From Polaromonas sp. JS666 (GTDB lineage: Bacteria > Pseudomonadota > Gammaproteobacteria > Burkholderiales > Burkholderiaceae_C): DNA of 64,000 bases. The notes under the pieces were generated by a model, which saw only the letters and a program-made list of their open reading frames with translations, was not told where the DNA came from and made no database searches. Location of the stretch: assembly GCF_000013865.1 (NCBI RefSeq), contig NC_007950.1:124001-188000 (forward strand), given 5' to 3'. Shown in pieces: positions 24,439 through 33,307 of this stretch. The position numbers and the translations under genes were made by a program. How positions within the stretch are numbered: the first letter of the stretch is position 1; the number at the start of each line of letters is the position of its first letter.

Positions 24439-25515
24439 ATGTTGAACACCCCTGATCTCTTTGCCGCTGATGCTCCGCTTGCTGTGGCCAGTGCAAAAGC
24501 CGACTCGACCCTTTTTGCACAGTGGGAGGTCGCACGCAAGAGCGACCCCTCACGCCCAAAGGCAATCGGTGCCCAGGGCTTGGCCCAGGCACGGCTGGTG
24601 TGGAACAAGTGGAGTGAATTTCTCGCACTGCGAGGAAAGAGCTGGTCCGACGCATCTCCAACTGATATTGCCGCCTTCATCGAGGGTATTCAGCCGAGAG
24701 CCCGTCAGAACGGTAAGGTGAATCCGCCAACCTCCCCTGTCACAAAGCGACGGTACTGGCGGATCATTCGCGATATTTATGCCTTTGCCGTCCTGAGCTC
24801 GCTGCTCGAAGAAAACCCAGCGATGGGCGATAACGTCAGACCCCGAGAAAGTGAGCGTGCCGACTCGTTCGTGCTGCCTTTCCATGCGTGGATATCGCTG
24901 ATAGACCAGATTCCCGGTGGTTTTACCTTCAAGGATCGCCGCAACCGGCTGGCGCTGATGTTGATGATGCGATGTGGCCTGACGGCCGGCGAGATCGTCA
25001 GCTTGAGCGTGGGTGACGTCGCGGCGGTGCCAGCCTTGGAGCATCAGCGCGCAACTTTTGGCCTTCCACTGCTTCAGCCTGAAAGCCCCAACTGGCAAGC
25101 TGCCGATGCTTTCCCCGAATACGCGCTTCAGGTGTCGGGGCGTACCGAGGTGCTCTCGCGCACGCTGTTGCTGGATCCGCGCACCAGCAAAGCTCTGCAT
25201 GACTGGATGCAAGTGCGGGTTATCGGCAAGGAGCGGCCACCGGCGGACCATGAAAAGCTACTGGTGGGGGCCACCGCAGGTGAGAAACTTACCGCGCGCC
25301 TGCTGTACAACATCAGCGCGGCTCTCTTCGCCTGCAGTGAAGAAGGCCGGGAGATCAAGATTCGATTCGGACCGAACACGCTCAGGAACACCTGCATAGT
25401 GATCTGGCTGAATAACGGAGTGACGACGACTGAGGTAATGAGGCGCTGTGGAGCGAAGGATCCCGGCATCGTGACGCGGCTGCTCAAGCACGTCAAAGCC
25501 GAGGTGAGGTACTAG
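24439..25515 (+). CDS. tyrosine-recombinase-like protein lacking catalytic residues
   Basis: The ATG at 24439 has AAGG upstream. A SAM-like N-terminal domain (about 40-140) is followed by the recombinase fold. At the first Arg site it reads RCGLTAGEIVSL, with Thr where Arg is expected. The His-x-x-Arg site reads GPNTLRNT, with Asn for His, and no Tyr is visible near TRLLKHV. It is therefore probably catalytically dead and may act as a DNA-binding or architectural protein. It is coupled to the next gene with no gap. Confidence 0.65.
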   Translation: MLNTPDLFAADAPLAVASAKADSTLFAQWEVARKSDPSRPKAIGAQGLAQARLVWNKWSEFLALRGKSWSDASPTDIAAFIEGIQPRARQNGKVNPPTSPVTKRRYWRIIRDIYAFAVLSSLLEENPAMGDNVRPRESERADSFVLPFHAWISLIDQIPGGFTFKDRRNRLALMLMMRCGLTAGEIVSLSVGDVAAVPALEHQRATFGLPLLQPESPNWQAADAFPEYALQVSGRTEVLSRTLLLDPRTSKALHDWMQVRVIGKERPPADHEKLLVGATAGEKLTARLLYNISAALFACSEEGREIKIRFGPNTLRNTCIVIWLNNGVTTTEVMRRCGAKDPGIVTRLLKHVKAEVRY

Positions 25516-26580
25516 GTGCATCCTGGCCAACGAGTGACCCTTTCCAAGGTCAAGAGCGACTGGCATGCCGCATGCCACCGCCGCGGCCTCTTGCGACCGG
25601 ATGCGGCCAATCTGTCGCCGTTCCTGGAAGGCCTGGACGTGGCCTGGCTGCAGGCTCTCGAAGCCGCGCTCTGTCGATGCGCGAACGGTACGGAGCAAGG
25701 CGGAGATTTTGCCTTCCTAAACTGGGCCGCAAAGAGCACTGCCCCGACTGTTTTCGGCGTGTTGTCGGAGGTCGGCCTTTCGTGCACTGCGACAGAGCTT
25801 TTTCTTGCTGGTGTTTCTCTGATGGATCGCGGCTGGGACATGTCGGCACGGCTTGTCGGTTTGAAGGATAAGCCCGACGACATCGAGGCACTACGCGACG
25901 CACTTGTCCAGCACCAGGCTCAGCCAGAAGTGGCAGCTACTCCGCCGGCCAGCGCCGGCCCTGACCGAGCACGCCATGTCGAGGGTAGCCCCCTCCCCTA
26001 TGGGGCCACGCGCCAGCCAGCCAGCGTCCCGCCACGGCAGAACCACGGGGCCGACGTAGGCGACGGGGAGGAGGAGATCGATACGTCGCCGCCTGCGCAG
26101 GGTGAACGAACTCGCCTCAAGCTCTACGGCAGGGCCGCTGCGCATACGGTCGAGATTGGACCGCATCGGCGAGGTGAAGATTTTCTCGGTTCCCACGTTG
26201 TCACTTTTGAGTCTGCGAAAGCGCAGCCGGGCGGCACCTACGACTGGGCGCGCAAGTTGACCTTCCAGCTTACCCCCGAAGAGATGCCGGCGGCGATCGC
26301 GGTACTCATGAACATTCAACCCAGCGTGCGCTTTGAGTATCACGGCAAGGCGAGGGACAAGTTCCTCGAGCTGCGCTGGCAAGGCAGTGGGCTGGCTGTC
26401 GCGACGGGCCAGAAATCGCTGCACTGGGTAGTTCCCGTTCAGTCGGCCGCGGTGTATTACCTCCTTTGCCTCTTTTGTCGCGCGATGGTCCATGGTCAAC
26501 CGGGGATGAATATGACCGACGTGATGGCCATGGTTGGCGCCCTGCCGGGACGCGATCCTGTTCCACCGGTCAGCGCCTAG
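25516..26580 (+). CDS. hypothetical protein coupled to recombinase-like gene (354 aa)
   Basis: A GTG starts directly after the TAG of the preceding gene. Residues 1-125 form a helical domain, residues about 130-195 a low-complexity Pro/Gly/Asp-rich linker, and residues about 195-350 an alpha/beta domain beginning RLKLYGRAAAHTVEIG and containing LTPEEMPAAIAVLMN. No family is recognised. Together with the methylase and the dead recombinase it may form one functional unit (inference). Confidence 0.6.
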   Translation: MHPGQRVTLSKVKSDWHAACHRRGLLRPDAANLSPFLEGLDVAWLQALEAALCRCANGTEQGGDFAFLNWAAKSTAPTVFGVLSEVGLSCTATELFLAGVSLMDRGWDMSARLVGLKDKPDDIEALRDALVQHQAQPEVAATPPASAGPDRARHVEGSPLPYGATRQPASVPPRQNHGADVGDGEEEIDTSPPAQGERTRLKLYGRAAAHTVEIGPHRRGEDFLGSHVVTFESAKAQPGGTYDWARKLTFQLTPEEMPAAIAVLMNIQPSVRFEYHGKARDKFLELRWQGSGLAVATGQKSLHWVVPVQSAAVYYLLCLFCRAMVHGQPGMNMTDVMAMVGALPGRDPVPPVSA

Positions 26581-26738
26581 AGAGAACGCCACGCCGAAAT
26601 CCGACTTTGGCAGTGTGTTGTGTTCGATTACGATATAGCTGTTCACCTTGAATCGCCCGCGATGCGTTATTTCGCCTGACCACTCCCCTGTGCAGTGGAT
26701 CCTCTCAACCCTTAACGTCTCTTGACGTCCGGAGTCTT

Positions 26739-26957
26739 ATGAATCTCGGTAGATTGAAATTTAAATCCAGCGCGTGGCCCACGTTTGCTTTTGCCCTCCT
26801 TGCTATAGCTGCTTTGGTCGGCGGTATTGTTCTCATTGCTGTCGGCAAGCACAGTCGCGAGTTCACCTTTGGTTTCTTGGGCGCCGTGTCGATCGGCGCT
26901 TGCGTATTGTTTACGCTGCTTGCACTGCTCTGGTGGCCACGCAGGGGTGCGGCATGA
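26739..26957 (+). CDS. small membrane protein with two helices (72 aa)
   Basis: Two hydrophobic segments (residues about 13-32 and 42-64) are separated by a short KHSREF loop. It ends WWPRRGAA and overlaps the next start (ATGA). The ribosome site is GGAG at good distance. No family is recognised. Confidence 0.55.
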   Translation: MNLGRLKFKSSAWPTFAFALLAIAALVGGIVLIAVGKHSREFTFGFLGAVSIGACVLFTLLALLWWPRRGAA

Positions 26958-27355
26958 TGGCCACGCAGTGGCGGGCGGCGGTGCTTCTCGCGGTGGCTAT
27001 CGGAGCTTTAGCCTGGTCGCTTAGCAGTCACGCCGGTCCCTGCAAGGACGAGTTTCGCTACATCCTCAGCGTGCGTCCCGGTGATGACAGCACATATCTC
27101 AGCATCGACTCTGAAGGCTCTTTGCCAATCCGTCATATTGGCGGTGAGAAAACACTGGTGCTGTCGGTCGAAAGACTTAGTGAGAACCAGGTGCTAGTCG
27201 AAGCAATGTTCGCCACAGACCGCAATCTGGCCTCCTGGCGTGCGACGATCCAAATGGACTCGCAGCACCCAAAGGCATTCGGCCGGGAATTTAGACCCAA
27301 GCCCGATATGCCGGTATTCGGCATTGCGTTGATTCCCCTATGCAAGGGGACTTGA
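26954..27355 (+). CDS. exported hypothetical protein (133 aa)
   Basis: The ATG overlaps the stop of the small membrane protein, so the two form an operon. Residues 1-28 form a signal peptide ending SSHAG, followed by a small beta-rich domain (LSVRPGDDSTYLSIDSEG) with two Cys (PCKDE, PLCKG) that could form a disulfide. A terminator follows within 30 bases. No family is recognised. Confidence 0.6.
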   Translation: MMATQWRAAVLLAVAIGALAWSLSSHAGPCKDEFRYILSVRPGDDSTYLSIDSEGSLPIRHIGGEKTLVLSVERLSENQVLVEAMFATDRNLASWRATIQMDSQHPKAFGREFRPKPDMPVFGIALIPLCKGT

Positions 27356-27378
27356 GCAGCCGAACTGTATCCATCAAA

Positions 27379-27411
27379 GCCGCCCCCTAAACCGGGCGGC
27401 CTTTTTTTTTG
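27379..27411 (+). terminator. intrinsic terminator
   Basis: GCCGCCC pairs with GGGCGGC around an 8-base loop, followed by at least nine T. It closes the 26.7-27.4 kb two-gene unit. Confidence 0.9.
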
Positions 27412-27425
27412 GTCTGCGGGGTGTG

Positions 27426-27734
27426 CTATCCGTGTGGCTTCAGCGCTCGGCCAGTCTGGGCCTCAGCGCCGTGTTCTTCGTTGAGGAAGGCCTGCATTTG
27501 CGCCAGAGCCTCAGGCGTCCCGTCCAACACCCAGGTGGTGTATGAGCAATTTGGGCAGATTGCCCCGCCGGCGAGGCGCATGCCGGTCATCCCCCGAACA
27601 TCCATGGGCTCTATCTCCGAAATGTCCGTTTCACAGTGATTGCACTTGACCGTCGCGGGGAACTGCGCCCGTGCTGTGGTCTTTGCTTGGGCGGCGCGCT
27701 CTTCGTGCGTTCCGCGAATCTTTGCTTGGCCCAT
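27426..27734 (-). CDS. zinc-ribbon-like small protein (102 aa)
   Basis: The protein opens MGQAKIRGTHEERAAQA, a start I associate with a family of small plasmid and phage proteins. It then has CNHC and CPNC pairs 34 residues apart, fitting one zinc ribbon. The C-terminal tail is short and variable. It is leftward, converging on the terminator. Function is unknown. Confidence 0.6.
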   Translation of the reverse strand: MGQAKIRGTHEERAAQAKTTARAQFPATVKCNHCETDISEIEPMDVRGMTGMRLAGGAICPNCSYTTWVLDGTPEALAQMQAFLNEEHGAEAQTGRALKPHG

Positions 27735-27816
27735 CCTTGCGCTCCTCGTTGTGCAGAGAGACCAGTTTATGCTTAGTTCGCAGGCTAGATCGGCTTATTG
27801 TCGACGTTCTAACTTG

Positions 27817-29699
27817 ATCGGCATAGGGGGTCCCCCGCAATGGAAGACACCCCTGCCACACCACCGGGCATGCGGGTCCGCACCCGGCGGTTCGAGAGTT
27901 TGAGGTCATGAGAGTCGGGGTACGCCCATTCGATCGAAGTAAGCGATTGTCAACACATTGTTCAGCAGCATAGCGCTGTTGCGCCACCAGCGGCGACTGT
28001 ACACCGCCACCCGTTTTGCAACATCTTCGTCTGCACCAAGTGCTCTGAGCTCTCGGTAAATCGTCCCCGGCCGCTTCCAATGTTTAAGCTGAATCGCCCT
28101 TAGTCGGTGACGTAACCATTTGTCCAGCTCACGCCAGACTCTTGGTGTTTGCGCCAGTCCGAAATACGCTTTCCAGCCCAGCACATAGGGCCTGAGCTTT
28201 TCCACCACTTGCTCCATGCTGCGCCCGCCCGAGCGGCTCGTGAGTTGTCGGATTCGGGCCTTGAAGTCGCGCAGCGGCTTCTCAGCCACTTTGCATTTGA
28301 CCTCTTTGCCCTTAGCCACCCACAGCGCGTAGCCCAGAAACTTGCGCCCGAAGGCGCTTGCCACCGCACTCTTGGCTTCGTTGATTTGAAGCTTCAGCCC
28401 GGCGTACAACTTCCTGAGCAGCTCCATCACCCGCTGCCCCGCCTTCACACTGCCCACATAGACGTTGCAGTCATCAGCGTAGCGCGCAAAGCTATAGCCC
28501 CGCGCCTCCAACACCTTGTCCACTTCGTCCAGCAGCACGTTGGCCAACAGCGGTGACAGGGGCCCACCCTGCGGCGTGCCCTGTTGACGATCCATCACCA
28601 CCCCTCCATCCATGATCCCAGCGTTCAGGTACGCCCGAATCAGCCGGATGACTCCGGCATCATCGACACGCTTTCTGAGTCTGTCGATCAGGATGTCGTG
28701 ATTGACCCGGTCGAAGAACTTCGACAGGTCCACGTCAACCACTACACGTTTGCCCGATTGCACGTGCGCCCGCGCGGCCTTCACCGCGTCGTGCGCACGC
28801 CGCCCAGGACGAAACCCGTGGCTGTGCTCGCTAAATGTAGGATCGATCAGGGGTTGCAGCACTTGCAGCAGTGCCTGCTGGATCAACCGATCCAGCACCG
28901 TCGGAATGCCCAGCTCACGCTGGCTTCCATCGGGTTTGGGAATCATCACCCGTCGCACCGGGCTTGGCCGGTACGTTCCTGCCAGCAGCTCTTGGCGGAT
29001 TTGGGACCAATGGTTGCGTATTGTCTGAGCAGTGTGCTCGATGTCGAGCCCGTCCACCCCGGCAGCACCCTTGTTGGCCTTGACCCGCTTCCATGCCACT
29101 TGCAGGTTCTCTCTTGTCAGCGCCGCTTCCAGCAGGCCACCTGTGCCTGCCTTTGACTTTACCGACCCTATGTCCGGGTGTTCAGAGAGCGGGTCGCAGG
29201 CTTCGTCGCTGATGAGATCGCGCACAGCTTCACCGTGCGCTACGCTCACCCGCCCGGATTGGTCCGGCATCTGACGCTTTGCCTTTAACATCTCTTCTGT
29301 CCTCGGTCATTCACTCTCGTTCGGTCCTTCGTGCGTTGGCTTGTGCCTCAGCGGCCCGCTACTGGCACTACTACGACCTCAGCTGACTCCTCGCTCCAAC
29401 ATTCGCTGTCGCCCTTTCAGGCATGAGGCGAGGTCTCCCCAGGTAAGAACGCACTCCTTCATCGTACAACCGCCGCATCTACGCCACCTCGCCTTGGTCA
29501 CAAGAGCTTCGCGGATCGATGCCCGCTCGCCCTGCTTGGCAGCGCCTTCTATGCGATTTTTGTCCATCGGCTCACGATTTACGCTCCACGCTTCCTCCCC
29601 ACATTCGGTCACCCTCATGCAGTTGCGCTTCACTTCACTCACTGTGACCAGCTCGCGGGAGGACTTTCACCTCCAGGAGTGCGCCCATGCTGGGCGCAC
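27817..29699 (-). mobile_element. group II intron 1 (downstream copy of tandem pair)
   Basis: The intron starts GTGCGCCCAGC at 29699 and ends CCTATGCCGAT at 27817, about 1.88 kb. It encodes a reverse transcriptase in the right position. Domain V-like sequence (GAACCGCC...GCATGCC) lies at about 27855-27895. The 3' exon begins CAAGTTAG. Its 5' end abuts the last base of intron 2 with no exon between them. Ends are placed from the match of both termini between the two introns. Confidence 0.8.
27906..29291 (-). CDS. ltrA: group II intron reverse transcriptase/maturase 1
   Basis: It is 461 aa. Reverse transcriptase motifs run in order: KPDGSQRELGIPTVLDRLIQQ, HGFRPGRRAHDAV, VVDVDLSKFFDRVNHD, QGTPQGGPLSPLLANV and the catalytic FARYADDCNVYV. 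A maturase (X) domain follows, with SMEQVVEKLRPYVLGWKAYF and a C-terminal WWRNSAMLLNNVLTIAYFD. No H-N-H endonuclease domain is seen at the C-terminus. It is intact and about 70% alike to the neighbour's by eye. Confidence 0.95.
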   Translation of the reverse strand: MLKAKRQMPDQSGRVSVAHGEAVRDLISDEACDPLSEHPDIGSVKSKAGTGGLLEAALTRENLQVAWKRVKANKGAAGVDGLDIEHTAQTIRNHWSQIRQELLAGTYRPSPVRRVMIPKPDGSQRELGIPTVLDRLIQQALLQVLQPLIDPTFSEHSHGFRPGRRAHDAVKAARAHVQSGKRVVVDVDLSKFFDRVNHDILIDRLRKRVDDAGVIRLIRAYLNAGIMDGGVVMDRQQGTPQGGPLSPLLANVLLDEVDKVLEARGYSFARYADDCNVYVGSVKAGQRVMELLRKLYAGLKLQINEAKSAVASAFGRKFLGYALWVAKGKEVKCKVAEKPLRDFKARIRQLTSRSGGRSMEQVVEKLRPYVLGWKAYFGLAQTPRVWRELDKWLRHRLRAIQLKHWKRPGTIYRELRALGADEDVAKRVAVYSRRWWRNSAMLLNNVLTIAYFDRMGVPRLS

Positions 29700-31531
29700 A
29701 TCGGCATAGGGGGCGGCAGTTAGCCGCGCCCCTGCCACACCACCTGGCATGCGGGTCCGCACCAGGCGGTTCGAGAAGTTGAGGTCATGTGAGTCTAGGT
29801 ATCCCAAGGTCGTCGAAGTATTTGACGGTGAGGACGCGATTCAGGCCCACTTCGCTATGTCCCCACCAGTGCCCAGCACCACCAGCAATTTGTGCGGCCA
29901 ACTCATGTTTAGCACCGAGGCTTCTCAGGCGACTGTAAACAGTCGTTCCAACACGCCAATGCTTGAGCTGGATAGCACGGAGCCGGTGTCGCGTCCATGA
30001 ATCCAAATCTTTGAACGTCTGAGGTGTTTGCGCGAGCCGAAAGTAAGACTTCCAACCCGGCAGGTACTCCTTCATTTGTTCCGCGATCTGAACCATGCCT
30101 TTGCCACCAACCCGTTTTGTGATGAGCCGGATGCGTTGCTTGAACGTGTCGAGCGCCTTGGGTGCGACAGCAATCTTTACCGTGTCCTTTGACCATCGCC
30201 GTAGGCAGTAGCCAAGGAACTTGCGGCCAAAGACCGGTCCCACTTCGGTTTTCTTCTCGTTCACCTTCAGGTGAAGCTTTTCGTAAAGCTTTCTCAGCGA
30301 CAACAACACTCGCTCGCCCGCCTTCTGACTGCGCACGTAAACGTTGCAATCATCCGCATAGCGTGCAAAGCGATGCCCCCGCCTTTGCAGGTCTAGATCC
30401 ACTTCATCCAACAGCACGTTGGCCAGGAGAGGCGAGAGAGGCCCACCTTGCGGCGTTCCTTCCGACCTATCCATAACCACACCACCCGCCATAATCCCTG
30501 CTTGCAAGTATTGTCGAATCAGCCGCAGAACGGCCTTGTCGGCAATGCGTTTAGCAAGCCTGTCCATGAGGATGTCGTGATTGACCCGATCAAAGAACTT
30601 CTCCAAGTCCACATCGACCACTACCTGGAAGCCTTCCTGCACATACCGCTGAGCTTGCAGCACAGCATCATGCGCACTCCGACCAGGGCGAAAACCGTAG
30701 CTGAATTCAGAGAATGTCAGGTCAATCATTGGCTGCAGAACTTGCAGCAAAGCCTGCTGAATCAGCCGATCAAGAACCGTCGGAATACCTAATTCCCGCA
30801 TACCACCTGTCGGCTTCGGAATTTCAACGCGGCGCACGGCTTGAGGCCGATATGTCCCGTTTAAAAGCTCCAGCCGAATTCGTGACCAGTGAGTTTTAAG
30901 ATATTCCGGGGTTTCTTCAATCGTCAATCCATCGACGCCTGCACTACCCTTATTGGCTTTGACGCGTTTCCACGCCGCTGCCATATTCTCACGCGATAGG
31001 ACCTGCGTTAGCAAGCTTTCTCGCCCTAAGCCTTCCTGTTGTTGACACGCCGGACGTGCTTCATCACGAGCCAGATTAACGGGGGTTTCACCCGCGCCAA
31101 TTGTGTCCCGCCCTGGTTTCCCAGGCTTCTGATGCGATGCACTTCCAAGTGTCATAACTTCCAGCTTTCCTTCTCGTTCGGCCCTTGACTGGTTGCCCAG
31201 CTACTACGGCCTCTGCTGACTTCTCGCACCGGCTTTCGCCGTCGCCCTTTCAGGCGTGAGACGAGATCTCCCCAGGTAAGAACGCAATCCTTCCCCGCAC
31301 AACCGCCAGATCTACGCAATTTCACATTGACCACAAAAGCTTTACAGTGACGTGCCTGCTCGCCTTGATCCATCGCGCCTCGTATCTGATTCTTGTTCAT
31401 CGGCTCACGGTTTCTTTCCACGCTTCCTTCCCACGCTCGGTCACCCTTGCGCAGTTGCGCTTCCATTCGCTCGCTGTGGCCAGCTCACGGGAGGACTTTC
31501 ACCTCCGAGATCGCGCCCATGCTGGGCGCAC
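29700..31531 (-). mobile_element. group II intron 2 (upstream copy, next to TnpB omega-RNA hairpin)
   Basis: The intron starts GTGCGCCCAGC at 31531 and ends CCTATGCCGAT at 29700, about 1.83 kb. The 5' exon ends GGGAGGATGT, the hairpin tail of a TnpB right end, as seen after bacterial IIC-like introns that land behind hairpins. The 3' neighbour is intron 1 itself. Domain V-like sequence lies at about 29740-29775. Confidence 0.8.
29785..31155 (-). CDS. ltrA: group II intron reverse transcriptase/maturase 2
   Basis: It is 456 aa, with the same motif order as the neighbouring enzyme: ELGIPTVLDRLIQQ, YGFRPGRSAHDAV, VVDVDLEKFFDRVNHD, GTPQGGPLSPLLANV and FARYADDCNVYV, then the maturase domain ending GVGLNRVLTVKYFD-like. 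All three catalytic Asp are present. It differs enough from copy 1 to be a separate intron lineage member and not a recent duplicate. GGAAG precedes the ATG. Confidence 0.95.
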   Translation of the reverse strand: MTLGSASHQKPGKPGRDTIGAGETPVNLARDEARPACQQQEGLGRESLLTQVLSRENMAAAWKRVKANKGSAGVDGLTIEETPEYLKTHWSRIRLELLNGTYRPQAVRRVEIPKPTGGMRELGIPTVLDRLIQQALLQVLQPMIDLTFSEFSYGFRPGRSAHDAVLQAQRYVQEGFQVVVDVDLEKFFDRVNHDILMDRLAKRIADKAVLRLIRQYLQAGIMAGGVVMDRSEGTPQGGPLSPLLANVLLDEVDLDLQRRGHRFARYADDCNVYVRSQKAGERVLLSLRKLYEKLHLKVNEKKTEVGPVFGRKFLGYCLRRWSKDTVKIAVAPKALDTFKQRIRLITKRVGGKGMVQIAEQMKEYLPGWKSYFRLAQTPQTFKDLDSWTRHRLRAIQLKHWRVGTTVYSRLRSLGAKHELAAQIAGGAGHWWGHSEVGLNRVLTVKYFDDLGIPRLT

Positions 31532-31710
31532 ACATCCTCCCGGCCCTGAAGAGACCGGGATTCCTGCTGAGTTGACATGAGCGAGATCGCTCATGTCAAA
31601 ACATCGGAGGGTTCCTGCTTCACAGAGGCTGCATCGGAGCGCTTGCGCGCCGGTCGATGTCTGACCACCTCTCCACAGGCCGTGGCCGGAGAAGATTCTC
31701 CAGCCTGTGC
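31532..31710 (-). ncRNA. TnpB omega RNA (right-end RNA), 3' portion
   Basis: Just past the tnpB stop on the minus strand are a perfect 13-bp inverted repeat (31572-31599) and a CCCGG/CCGGG hairpin (31539-31559), followed by AGGATGT. This is the usual 3' scaffold of IS200/IS605-type tnpB RNAs, after which the guide begins. Here the next bases are the 5' end of group II intron 2. The upstream boundary inside tnpB is an estimate. Confidence 0.7.
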
Positions 31711-32865
31711 CGCGCGCCCCGCGGCCCATTGTTCCTTCGCTCGCTGCAGGAGCACCTGCGCGGCGTTGAGGTCGGCGTTCGCAGCGTGGCCACAGGCCAC
31801 GCACTTGAACAATGCCTGAGATTTGCGGTTCTCCGCCGCCACGTGGCCGCATGCGGCACACGTTTGGCTCGAGTAGGCCGGTTCAACCAGCACCAGCTGG
31901 CCGCCGCGCCACTGCAGCTTGTACTGGAGCTGTCGGCCGAATTCGCCCCAGGCGGCGTCCAGAATTGAGCGGTTCAGGCCTGCTTTCTGACGAATGTTTT
32001 TTCCGGGAGCGTCCTTCGTTCCCTTGGCGCTGGCCGACATGTTCTTGATCCGCAGGTCTTCCAGCGCGATGATCGGATGTCGGTCAGCCAACTCAGTCGT
32101 CAGCTTGTGCAACCAGTCTTCGCGCTGTCGCGCAATGCGCCTGTGCAAATCGCCGAGCTTGTAGACCGCCTTCTTGCGATTGGCCGATCCCTTGACTTTG
32201 CGGCTGACTGATTTCTGCGCCCGACGCACATACCGGGCCTGGCGCCTGAGCGCCAGCAATGGCTTGATCTTGACGCCAGCGCTCGTGGCGGCGAACACCG
32301 TCAGACCGACATCAATGGCCAGGCTGGGGTCCAGCCCTGCCGCTGGCAGGACATCTGGCAGCTCGACCTGGATGCTCACATACCAACGTGCGCCTTCTTT
32401 GCTCAGAGAGAGGTTCTTGGGCGTTCCGTCAATCACCTGGCTTTGGCGGATGCGCAACCAGCCCAGCTTCATGACCTTGATGCGCTGGTTGGGCTGGTCG
32501 ATCTGAAAGTGCGCCGCCGCGGGAAATCGCAGACCAGGTTCCTCGCCGCGGCGCTTGAAGCTCGGATAGCCCCCAGCCTTGGCAAAGAAGCGCTGGTAGG
32601 CTTCATGCAGGCGCTTGAGCGCCTGCTGCTGCGGAGGAATGGGGGCTTCTGACAGCCAGATCGTCTCAGGCGCGTTGCGCCAGGTCGTCAGCCATTTGCA
32701 CATCTCGGCGTAGCCGGCGTATTTTTCGCCTGCGGCATAACGCCGGCGCTGCTCTGCGATCGCCGCGTTCCAAATCCAACGCGCACAACCTGCACTGCGT
32801 CGCAGAGCTTTTTCTTGTTCTGGTTTGCAGCGAAGTTGGAATCGATAGGCGCGCAACATAGACAT
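31591..32865 (-). CDS. tnpB: TnpB, IS200/IS605-type RNA-guided nuclease
   Basis: It is 424 aa. RuvC-like residues are all present: Asp in LAIDVGLTV, Glu in IIALEDLRIKNM and Asp in HAANADLNAA. A four-Cys zinc finger (TCAACGH...FKCVACGH) lies between the last two. The N-terminal region has the YRFQLRCKPEQ start and the RWIWN helix of the family. TnpB cuts DNA next to the transposon-associated motif, guided by its right-end RNA. No tnpA is present. The second ATG (32859) has better spacing from GAG. The C-terminal tail after the last Asp is about 55 residues and rich in Lys and Glu. Confidence 0.95.
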   Translation of the reverse strand: MSMLRAYRFQLRCKPEQEKALRRSAGCARWIWNAAIAEQRRRYAAGEKYAGYAEMCKWLTTWRNAPETIWLSEAPIPPQQQALKRLHEAYQRFFAKAGGYPSFKRRGEEPGLRFPAAAHFQIDQPNQRIKVMKLGWLRIRQSQVIDGTPKNLSLSKEGARWYVSIQVELPDVLPAAGLDPSLAIDVGLTVFAATSAGVKIKPLLALRRQARYVRRAQKSVSRKVKGSANRKKAVYKLGDLHRRIARQREDWLHKLTTELADRHPIIALEDLRIKNMSASAKGTKDAPGKNIRQKAGLNRSILDAAWGEFGRQLQYKLQWRGGQLVLVEPAYSSQTCAACGHVAAENRKSQALFKCVACGHAANADLNAAQVLLQRAKEQWAAGRAAQAGESSPATACGEVVRHRPARKRSDAASVKQEPSDVLT

Positions 32866-32943
32866 CTCACACGAGCGTAACGGATGAAGCAGGAATCACC
32901 AAGCAAAATGGCATCGAGCCGTTGTGCTTGGGCCGCTATCCCT

Positions 32944-32963
32944 CCCCGGCCTGAAGTCCAGGG
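32944..32963 (-). repeat. second TnpB right-end-like hairpin upstream of tnpB
   Basis: On the minus strand CCCTGG-ACTTCAGG-CCGGGG followed by AGGGAT has the same plan as the functional hairpin at 31539-31559 (CCCGG, CTTCAGGG, CCGGG, AGGAT). It lies about 80 bases before the tnpB start and may be the relic of another omega-RNA end or part of the element's left end. Confidence 0.45.
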
Positions 32964-33003
32964 CTTCTCGCGGAAGATTGGTGACGGGATACCTTGCAAG
33001 CCA

Positions 33004-33291
33004 TTAGTTTAGAAATCGACGCGTCCGTCGAGACAGCTTCAGATCGCCTGCTATTGCTTTTAGGTCGCGCACAAGAACTTCTCTTTCTTCTCTTGCGCGC
33101 GCGATCTCTTCAGGCGAATCGGAGCCTGGTCCTATTTTCTCGTCGCGCGTGTCTTCTAGGAAACGCGCTGCGAGTGCGGCAAGTTGTGCTCGCGAAGCAT
33201 TGGGAAACTCCGTCGCAAAAAGTTGCAAAAGTCCTTCAATATCGACATAGAGAATTTCGTCCGAGTCGTCATCCTTCTTGAACAGATTCAT
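33004..33291 (-). CDS. hypothetical protein (95 aa)
   Basis: The ATG follows GGGGG at proper spacing. The acidic N-terminus (MNLFKKDDDSDEILYVDIEGLLQLF) is followed by a helical, Arg/Glu-rich C-terminus. No family is recognised. The upstream region carries a GGAGA/TCTCC hairpin. Confidence 0.55.
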   Translation of the reverse strand: MNLFKKDDDSDEILYVDIEGLLQLFATEFPNASRAQLAALAARFLEDTRDEKIGPGSDSPEEIARAREEREVLVRDLKAIAGDLKLSRRTRRFLN

Positions 33292-33307
33292 TTAGTACCC
33301 CCGTAGT

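Noticed and set aside
29379..29642. Leftward frame of 87 codons upstream of intron 1 reverse transcriptase
   Set aside because: It translates the structured 5' RNA domain of the group II intron. A similar frame in intron 2 (31152-31466) is alike because the RNA is conserved, not because a protein is made.
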